A stretch of 64,000 nucleotides of DNA from Galerina marginata. Taxonomy: Eukaryota > Basidiomycota > Agaricomycetes > Agaricales > Galerinaceae. Under the pieces are notes generated by a model. The model worked only from the letters and a program-made list of their open reading frames with translations, did no database searches and was not told where the DNA came from. The stretch lies in contig JAECYW010000003.1 in NCBI GenBank assembly GCA_023014335.1, positions 434,001-498,000 on the forward strand. The letters run 5' to 3'. This document shows positions 56,999 through 64,000 of this stretch, piece by piece. Positions within the stretch are counted from its first letter, which is position 1. Each line of letters opens with the position of its first letter. A program made the translations under genes and the position numbers.

Positions 56999-58783
56999 AT
57001 GTCCCTACACTTTTCTTTTGCTACCATTCTTGACAATGAGAAGGAGTTCTTCCTTCTCGCCGCGATTATTGATCACACACGCGCCGACTTAGTCTATGAC
57101 GACGCTACGCAAGCTATCTTGGATGCTGCCGATGCTCGTCGCGCTGCTTTCTGCGAGCTGGTGGCCGCCGCGGCGCCACTTAGAACGGACTTTGTGCCTC
57201 CCATCGATGCTCTCGTAGCGTGGACCGAAACCTTTGTGCGTATCTGTTGAAGCTTTTGACTTCTGCAGCCTATGCCGCTAGTTGAAGACATCAGATAGGT
57301 AAAGTGCCCAAAGAGGCTCATGCATCAGATAGGTAAGTTGACCATGTTGGGCAGTTTACCAACAGCCTGCATATTTGTTAGACTACGTCGTATGACAACG
57401 TGGCTTACGTACAGAGAGAAATATATATATTTATTTGGTGATTGATGGCATCAATTCAGATCACATGACTTTGAATTTGCCTCTATTGACATGCTTGTCG
57501 CACATTTATGTAATTTTATGGCCTCAAATGTAAACAAATATAAATAAAGGCTCTCAGGGCCACTGCATCCATGATATAAAAGGCAATCAAGATGCAATTG
57601 CCTAAAATGGCAGTATTTAGTCAGCCAGCTAATTTTGGACTTAGCAGCATTTGTGCTAAGTTCTTTAATTTATTAATTAACACTAAAAGCCTTATATCTT
57701 AATGAGGAAGGTACCTAGTCATGTGATTTAAATTTTAATAGAGTCTAAAAATAGATTACGTTCTTTTGAGACCCTCTTTCCTTTTTGGGAAATTTTCCCG
57801 TCAGCCAAAAATTTCTCATCACTGGCTTTTTTTCACCTTTTTGCATTTTTCTCTGTGGGAAAAATAGCTAGGCACAAAATTTTGATGGATTCAGGGTCAG
57901 ATGGCTTGGCCGCACATTTTTTAGTAATAGCACAGCCACATCCAAGCACATTTGGGAATGGCTTGGTAAACTGCCCAAGCTGTCAAAAAGTGAGGCCAGT
58001 TTGCCGAGCCTTTCCAGGATGTGCTCGGATGTGGCTGCGCCTCTGATAAAAAATGACGTAATCAGTGACGCGTCCCTGAATCCATCAAAATCGTGGCTGT
58101 GTCTTCTTTCCTCATTGAGATATAAGCCAAATAGTAGTACATGGACAATTTACAGTCTTTGGTAAGTTGACCAAGGATGGTCAACTTACAGTCTTGGGCA
58201 GAATACCTATCTGATGCATGGAGCCCTTTGGGCAACTTACCATTATTTACACATCAAGGTAGCAGCAACAAGTGACTTCTGTTTGACTCAATCCCGTCTC
58301 GATTAAAGCTCCAATTTCCTGCCGAATTGATAGAATTCGGTACCCCCGTCGCGCTACACTTCCTGGGGATAGCCAGTCAATGGGTTTACTTGATCAAAGC
58401 TCGCGCGCGCCCGGGAGTTGCTGAAGTCGCGGTCCAGCGTCATGTGTCCCACGCCGCGGGGGGCATGCTAGAGATGATGGTAGAGCCCAGCATTCCTACC
58501 TTGAAGGTCGCGGACGAGGTATGCTTCTCTTTTGCTCGGTCTCTTTTTACACCTTCTGATCGTCTGGGATCAGACTCTTCAAGCGGTCTGGATGACCGGA
58601 AACTTGTCGTACCATTCCGCTTTCAACTTCGCGCGCTCAGAGGCTGACGAGCAGGCAGAGATGTGTTACGTTAGGGCTATTGGGTGGGCAGTTAACGAGC
58701 AAGCCTTGCGGTTCCCCGTCCAGCATCATCCCGCTCTTCGTCCCTTTGCGATGGATATGTCCCAAGAAACTCCGTCTGATTAA
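56999..58783 (+). CDS. Paralogous small protein with a transposon-laden intron (block gene 3)
   Basis: Three exons: 56999-57235, 58309-58518, 58574-58783, giving 218 aa. Intron 1 is ~1.07 kb because it holds a foldback element; without it the intron would be ~130 nt. Exon 2 (phase 0) encodes LQFPAELIEFGTPVALHFLG and exon 3 begins TLQAVWMTGNLSYHSAF. Both align with genes 2 and 4. Exon 1 is Ala-rich helical (TQAILDAADARRAAFCELV). The start ATG lies only 115 bp after the stop of gene 2, and no TATA box is obvious, so a fused transcript with gene 2 cannot be excluded. Confidence 0.62.
57299..58241. mobile_element. Non-autonomous foldback DNA element, ~0.94 kb, in an intron
   Basis: Terminal inverted repeats of ~38 b start GGTAA(A/G)(G/T)TGCCCAAAG and continue with ATGCATCAGATAGGTA, differing at about six sites. 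Further inverted pairs lie inside: TTTTGATGGATTCAGGG (57.88 kb) with CCCTGAATCCATCAAAA (58.07), AGCCACATCC (57.93) with GGATGTGGCT (58.03), and CTTATATCTTAATGAGGAA (57.69) with TTCCTCATTGAGATATAAG (58.11). The whole element can fold back on itself. No coding capacity. Target-site duplication not resolved. Confidence 0.75.
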
Positions 58784-58827
58784 ACACGATTTCTGTATGC
58801 CTGTTATAGAATTACTGAGCACTTATC

Positions 58828-59937
58828 ACTCCCCCCCGTGTTCCTGGTGGAATCCAGTGGAATCCACTCATTCCTGTGGAATGCTGAGGAATGCTACTAT
58901 GGCAGAGAGCCCTGCCAAATTGTCATTCCTGTGGCACCCTATTCCTGTGGAATGAGACCAAATTCCTCTTTTCAAGAGGAACAGGCCACTGGAATGGAGA
59001 GGAGTGGAATCCACCAGCCAAATAACACATAAATATTTAATTTTCAGTGCTTATCTAATATATTTGGAACTATTTGTGTACAATACTGATAGGTCTGAGT
59101 CTTAAAAAAATTCTCACAGTAAAAATATTCAATTTACTTAAGTATTACCTAATATACAGCCATTCTTCTTGTTGTTTTTTAGAAAAAAGAAATACAAATA
59201 AAACAAAGATATAGGCTATTTATACACTTTATAAACAAAACCAAACATTGTAACACATCAAAAACTGTTATTCAGATACCTTCCTAAACAGGCAATCTAT
59301 ATTTGGAAAAAAACTTTTCAAAGACTCGGGTTTTTTCGTCTTTTTTGGGTTTTTCTCGTCATCGGAAGCAGCTAGTCACATGATTTCAACTGATACATGA
59401 TTTTTAGATCAGGCTGCATGGTTACTATTTTTGGCAAAAAGTTCCCACGGTATGTAAATCAGCCTAAATATAGGAATAGGACCCTGCAAAAATTATGGCA
59501 TATTTATATTTGGAATCTCCTGAAAATTCTGAATCCAATGATACCCTATTGACCCTGAATTTCCCACCTACAGATCATGTGAAATATGTATATTTAATAG
59601 GCCATAGGGTATATATAGTAATTAGTTTTGGATTTTTCAAAGGACCAATGGTGCAGTGGTTAAAGTGTCTGTGGCTATGGCTATGGACCGTCTTGGGTTC
59701 AATTCATGCTTATGCATGTTATTTTATTCCTGGACTTGTTCAAGTACAAGTCAGATGTCTTAAGTCATTCCACCACTGGATTCCACTGGATTCCACTCAG
59801 TGGAATGGCAAAATGGAATTCCACTGAAGTTGGCTTTGGCATTCCACAGGAATCCACACCCATTCCAGTGGATTCCATAGCCATTCCACAGGATTCCAGT
59901 GGAATTTGGCCATTCCTCTCGGAATAGGTGGGGGAAT
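58828..59937. mobile_element. Foldback element with TTCC/GGAA-repeat arms and a tRNA-like core
   Basis: Both arms (58.83-59.02 and 59.76-59.94 kb) are made of repeats of TTCCAGTGGAATCC and CATTCCTGTGGAATG, in inverted orientation. The ends are C-rich and G-rich (CTCCCCCCCG...GGTGGGGGAAT). The AT-rich middle has no open frame of interest but contains the tRNA-like segment at 59.65 kb. Lies between block genes 3 and 4. Confidence 0.65.
59649..59705 (+). repeat. tRNA-like (SINE-head-like) segment with A and B boxes
   Basis: TGGTGCAGTGG resembles an RNA polymerase III A box and GGGTTCAATTC a B box, 46 bp start to start. No complete cloverleaf, so not a working tRNA. Confidence 0.55.
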
Positions 59938-59973
59938 AGAAAGTACTGGAATTACTGGCCGCGGCCCAAAACT

Positions 59974-59980
59974 ATAAAAT
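59974..59980 (+). promoter_or_regulatory. TATA box of block gene 4
   Basis: TATAAAA, 50 bp before the ATG, just outside the foldback element. Confidence 0.55.
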
Positions 59981-60023
59981 TGAGACTATTTTTCCGCGTC
60001 CACTATCTTCTTCGAAAAGACCA

Positions 60024-60680
60024 ATGCCAGCCTTTCTCAGTGCTGAAGATAGTGCTCCGTCTTCCTTCTACGAGCCTACGCTGCCCGATTGCTTGCTCGT
60101 TCCTCAGGCTCTCTTTAGAGAAGCGTTTGCCGCGGCCGGTAATGCTGCGGGCAATTTCACTTTCGATGCCCTCTACGATCTTTCCAATGCTTTGGTGTGT
60201 ATCTTGTTGCCGCGGATCCTATTTCTGTGGCAACCCAAAACTGACTTATACTCGTCTAGGCCTCAGTCGGTTCCCCGCCTATAGTCTACGGGACCGCCGT
60301 GGCGGACGCGTACATCGAGGTTTACACCGTCTGGCTACAATTTTCGGAATCCCTTCGGTCCTTCGAGTTGATCCCACCCGCTTTCAAGTCCCTCATGCTC
60401 TGTCCTGAGATCCCGCGTCTCCCTCAAACATTTGGGGTACGCGGTCGTCACTCTCGGTTATCTTTTTCTGATCGCGATTTTTCGTCATCAGGGTCTCCAC
60501 GCGGTCTGGCAAATTCGAAACATTGATTACCAGAAATTTCAGAAGCGCGTTAGTGAAGAGGAGTACATGCGATGCAACTTCCAGCGCATTCTCGAGTATG
60601 CTGAGCTGGAGAAGACTTTTCGACCTGTTCGCGACTTCTACCACCATCCTGAGGCAATAACCGGAAGCATCTTAGTCTAG
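60024..60680 (+). CDS. Paralogous small protein of the CGCG block (block gene 4)
   Basis: Three exons: 60024-60194, 60260-60436, 60492-60680, giving 178 aa. Introns are 65 and 55 nt. Exon 2 has exactly the length (177 nt) and phase of exon 2 in gene 2 and shares PIVYGTAVADAYIEVYTVW; it ends LCPEIPRLPQTFG (cf. MRPDLPLLPRYSS). Exon 3 begins GLHAVWQIRNIDYQKFQKRV and turns into a charged helix (EYAELEKTFRPVRDF). Shortest and cleanest member of the trio. No recognised domain. Confidence 0.75.
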
Positions 60681-61036
60681 ATGATGTGTATCAGATGGTT
60701 CCGTTAATGTGATCAGTGATCGTTTCTATATCGGGGTAACGAATTTCCAATAGTGGTAAAGCGTCCGATCAAATGACCCGCCTTTATTATGTTGGCGCGT
60801 CGCGATAGCGTACGCGCTATTGCGTAGCTACTGCGTACGCCATTCATGTGTTATTGCTTACGTCCTGTCTCTTACGAGACTGGTCATGTAGATGACTTTT
60901 TAGGCTCTATGCAGTGTACACAGTGAAGCGTAGACGCTCGATTTTTCCTGAACGGTCCGCCCTGCCGCGTCGCTTTTGCCAGACTATAAGTTCAACTGGG
61001 CGTCCACCTGGGATTCCCTACCCAATCTTTCCTATA
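60681..61036. other. Intergenic with nested palindromes
   Basis: At ~60813-60842, ATAGCG-TACG-CGCTAT is followed by GCGTAGCTACTGCGTACGC, a dense set of short palindromes. A TATA-like TATAAG at 60985 is 52 bp before the next ATG. Confidence 0.45.
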
Positions 61037-62323
61037 ATGCGCGCCGCACTTAACCCTTCCTTAGAGGATGCCGTTAGGCAAACCTTCTATATTATGCATC
61101 ACACCACCCCCGAGTCTCCTCACGACATTAAGTCTATAGGTAGCCTTTGGAGTGGTTTGATCGACGCGGCCAAGTACATTGTGAGCCGCGTCCCCTTTCA
61201 TTTTCTTTTCTATATTAAGGTAACCTTTATCTTCCTCAGTCAGGTTGGGTCGAACAACCTTACCAGGTCCAGGAGGCCGGTAAAGCCGCTAGGGATATCC
61301 CTTTCGGTATACGCCGCGCCTTTCAAGACTACAAGAAAGCTTATCCGACCAAGTTCACCGAGTACCCCCAGGAGTATCGTCTTATGGCTCGACTCTGCAA
61401 GATCATCCAGGAGATCAGGGATAAACCTGCTCCCCCAGTAAGTCTAGTTGTTTCTTCAATCCCTGCTTGTTGCTAAACTTTTGTTCATCCTGTTTCCATT
61501 AGACGAACAAGCAGCTTAGCCGCAATGGACTTGAACGTGGCATGGACAGGGACGAAGACCAGGTATCTAACTTATTTTTCTTGCCGCGGCCTCTCACTAA
61601 AGAGGATTGATCTTTAGGACGACTCCGAGGAGGTAAAGCTCATCCTCCCTGGTACATTTGTTACCACTCTCTTGACGCGCGCGTTCCAGGCTATGGTGGT
61701 GGACGACGAGGGCAGGCCTGGTGGTAGTCAACCGCCTGCCGCGTCTGGTGGAGATCGTACTTTGCGCTTCAAGAAGAAGCAGACCCCTACCAAGGTACGC
61801 AACCCACCTCGCTCTTTCGTCCATCAGAAGAAACCTAAGCCTGGGCCGCGTCCACCAGTCTGCGGAGAAGCCTCGTGCCGACGTGAGTTTACAACTCTTC
61901 TCTTATTGTGGAACCGATACTTAAAGGCTTCTCACTTTCCGTAGACCACAAAGTCCAACCCTGCCCCTTCCTCAAAAAGGTCAAAGCCGAGTCATCCCGT
62001 CGCCGACGGTAAGTTGACAATCTCTACTTTTTCCTATCTTTATTCTAATTCCTTCCTTAGGGGCGCCCCATGCTGAGCTATCAGCTGGGATGCTCCAAGA
62101 GGCTTCTGAACTCGCGTTGTCCAGTGCTCTTCCGACTGATCGGGAGGGTATTGACCGTCAGATCGCGATGTTGAACGGAGATTTAGGTGACTATGCTTAT
62201 AAGGTCGCCTATAATCTTCGTCAGCGCGAGATAGCTTTGGCCGAATTGACTAAGCTTAAAGAAGCTCGCTTATCCATGGAGGTCCCAATTGAAGTCGAAG
62301 AGGAGGTGGTTGAGGTTAATTAA
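61037..62323 (+). CDS. Seven-exon protein with basic linker and coiled-coil C-terminus (block gene 5)
   Basis: Exons 61037-61180, 61240-61437, 61503-61562, 61618-61794, 61859-61882 (24 nt), 61945-62008 and 62061-62323 close to 309 aa. The N-terminal half is helical (EDAVRQTFYIMHH; GLIDAAKYISGWVEQPYQVQ; IRRAFQDYKKAYPTKF). A Lys/Pro/Ser-rich linker (RFKKKQTPTK...SSKRSKPSHPV) follows, then a heptad-like region ending NLRQREIALAELTKLKEARL and acidic EVEEEVVEVN. The 24-nt exon is chosen because it alone keeps the downstream frame open. Ends 98 bp from the convergent pol stop. Function unknown. Confidence 0.68.
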
Positions 62324-62420
62324 AACGACGCGTCCATGTCTAGGTTTTTCCCATAGTAGACTAGTTCTTCTACTTAGGCACTTTTTCCTAAATATCAAGC
62401 AAATTTTTGCCCGCGTCACT

Positions 62421-64000
62421 TTACTCTTCCGCCTCGTCTTCTTCCGCGTCTGAATCCTCAGCTAGATGGACTTTGTCTAACGCGTAATCTCGTCTCTTTG
62501 GCTCAAAGTCATCTTCTGGGCCATTGACTATCTTAGCTAGTCCTTCTTCTGATATATCAATAAGATCCAAGATGTTGTCGGGTACCTTAATACGTTCGCG
62601 GGCGAAATAAGGTACTACCCTAAAGGCCCCTACTTTATTTTGCCAGACTGCCCCGTCCATTTCTGAGACAACATAAGAACCGCCGCGGGTCCGTCTTATG
62701 ACTATCATTGGCCCTAAATAACGCGGCTTCATCTTACTGTCTAAATTATCCTCGACTAGCGTATTTCTTACTAGCACCAGGTCGCCTGGTCCGAAGTTAT
62801 AATCTTTAATGACAGCTTCGTTATCTTTCTCATAGCGTAGTAATTTTTCATACTTTTGCTGATCTATTCTGCCGCGCATTTGTTCTATATGGAGCCGGTG
62901 CTTGGCTAATGCTTGGGCGCGAAACGCAACTAGTTCTTCGTGGCTCATTACACCTGTCGGTGGTTTGACTAACCAAGTTGCTTCTTTCACATCTAACGGT
63001 AGGATGGGATTAGCACCCGTTATCATAAAGAATGGTGAACACCCTAGTCGTTTCCGTATAGTGACGCGGTCAGCCCACATCACATATGGCAGAAACCAGA
63101 ACCACTTATGGACGTTCTTTTCCCCTAGTAACTTGTATAACATTTGCCTGACGTCCCAGTGAGGTCGTTCAATTGAGCCATTAGCTTGTGAGTTATAGGG
63201 CGAAATCCTAATCCCTTTAATGCCATATTTCTGCTCAAGCCATTTTATCGCGGCGAGGAACGCAGGACCGTTATCCGTTACAAACTCTACCAAGCAGGCC
63301 CATCTACAAATGATATCTTCCCAGATCCACATTCCAATAGACCGACCGTCATTTTTCTTTAACGCGCGTCCCTCCATCCAGGAAGTCATCGCGCAGCGTC
63401 CGTGAGCAATATAAGGACATCCATTAGACGCGGGCGTCATATGCATCACGTCCGCGTGCAATGTCTGGAAGATTGACGGCGTATGAGTAATGACTGGCTT
63501 TATCTTTAACATAGTCTTCTGACGTTCTTGGCATACATGGCAAGTCTTGATAAACCAATTGACGTCTTTCTCCATTTCTGGCCACCAGAACCTCTGTATT
63601 AGTAACTGATTGGTAGCATAGAAGCCTCGATGACCAACATGGTCGTGTGCCGCGGTCAACATATACATCCTTCTTCTCTTTTCTACATATAACCTATGCT
63701 TGGCTTCCTGTCCTCTATGGTACAGTCGTCCCTCATACATTATAAAACGGTTCGCAAATCTAATAAACTGTGTGTACTCTTTTTCTTTCAAGCCCGCGGG
63801 CCTGAACTTCTTATTATTAAACCACTTCAGAACCCAAGATATCCTATTATCCTGTTCTTTAGCGCTAGGAGTCCGATGTAATTCCGGGTACGCGCCAGAC
63901 TTATTCTTGAAGTCAGTCTCGTCTGGTAGGGCTAGCACATTAACTAACTGTTGTACCAGGTCGCGTCTTTCGGGTCCCAATTGTACACTATTAGTGGTCA
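62421..64000 (-). CDS. Ty3/gypsy pol, integrase part, 5' end outside window
   Basis: About 520 aa, open to the right edge. The integrase zinc domain is HDHVGHRGF...CHVCQERQ (HHCC). The catalytic core has Asp in TLHADVMHM, Asp in FVTDNGPAF and Glu in [11 protein letters not shown] (DDE complete). The C-terminal SH3-like region reads [12 protein letters not shown]...[18 protein letters not shown] and ends in an acidic tail ([13 protein letters not shown]). No stop or frameshift is seen. Left of the stop there is no immediate polypurine tract or LTR; instead a convergent gene ends 98 bp away. This either places the LTR further left, with five antisense genes inside the element, or means that the 3' end has been lost. 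Confidence 0.92.
   Translation of the reverse strand, partial: TTNSVQLGPERRDLVQQLVNVLALPDETDFKNKSGAYPELHRTPSAKEQDNRISWVLKWFNNKKFRPAGLKEKEYTQFIRFANRFIMYEGRLYHRGQEAKHRLYVEKRRRMYMLTAAHDHVGHRGFYATNQLLIQRFWWPEMEKDVNWFIKTCHVCQERQKTMLKIKPVITHTPSIFQTLHADVMHMTPASNGCPYIAHGRCAMTSWMEGRALKKNDGRSIGMWIWEDIICRWACLVEFVTDNGPAFLAAIKWLEQKYGIKGIRISPYNSQANGSIERPHWDVRQMLYKLLGEKNVHKWFWFLPYVMWADRVTIRKRLGCSPFFMITGANPILPLDVKEATWLVKPPTGVMSHEELVAFRAQALAKHRLHIEQMRGRIDQQKYEKLLRYEKDNEAVIKDYNFGPGDLVLVRNTLVEDNLDSKMKPRYLGPMIVIRRTRGGSYVVSEMDGAVWQNKVGAFRVVPYFARERIKVPDNILDLIDISEEGLAKIVNGPEDDFEPKRRDYALDKVHLAEDSDAEEDEAEE

Noticed and set aside
51544..62323. Maverick/Polinton or Starship element
   Set aside because: No protein-primed polymerase, packaging ATPase or protease, and no tyrosine-recombinase captain gene is visible.

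Overview
The window reads as nuclear DNA of a filamentous basidiomycete, most likely an agaric (Agaricomycetes). Genes are split by many short introns (mostly 45-65 nt, GT-AG, one apparent GC-AG). Several proteins belong to families I associate with agaric genome expansions. Long stretches are transposon-derived or decayed repeats. No rRNA gene, complete tRNA gene or CRISPR array was seen. Exon joins below were made by eye; each model given closes to a whole number of codons.

Layout. (1) 1-3.35 kb: minus-strand Ty3/gypsy retroelement (gag, and pol broken by a TGA) with a candidate LTR. (2) 5.5-13.5 kb: a mariner-type transposase with its DDE residues; an S9-peptidase-like gene that has lost its catalytic Asp and His; a 7-TM membrane protein; and a secreted protein resembling the cytochrome domain of cellobiose dehydrogenase but with no Met to bind heme. 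(3) 13.6-25.9 kb: decayed repeats, including a ~5.4 kb segmental duplication and a 1.67 kb element with terminal inverted repeats. (4) 26-27 kb: a seven-exon gene of unknown function. (5) 30.2-31.2 kb: a C2H2 zinc-finger gene. (6) 31.5-49.1 kb: a second repeat array, interrupted by a 706-aa multi-pass membrane protein (35.7-38.4 kb) and a short FHA-domain protein (42.6-43.1 kb). (7) 49.7-51.5 kb: a GRF-zinc-finger protein. (8) 51.6-64 kb: a compositionally distinct block, rich in CGCG words, with five intron-containing plus-strand genes convergent with a minus-strand Ty3/gypsy integrase that runs off the window.

Two things stand out. First, the repeat arrays of parts 3 and 6 are built around two ~110-120 bp imperfect hairpins (here H1 and H2). 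They recur at least nine times each, in fixed order, with H1-H2 spacing of about 0.5 kb and a period of about 1.4 kb in the better preserved units. Second, the 51.6-64 kb block may be a very large gypsy element, or a domain around one, carrying antisense accessory genes. These are a Zn2Cys6-like protein, three paralogous small proteins with the same exon plan, and a basic/coiled-coil protein. Two foldback elements have invaded it, one of them inside an intron.

The genes do not form one pathway. The cellular genes sit as islands in a transposon-dominated landscape, and several (S9-like, CDH-cytochrome-like, FHA) look like diverged or truncated paralogues.
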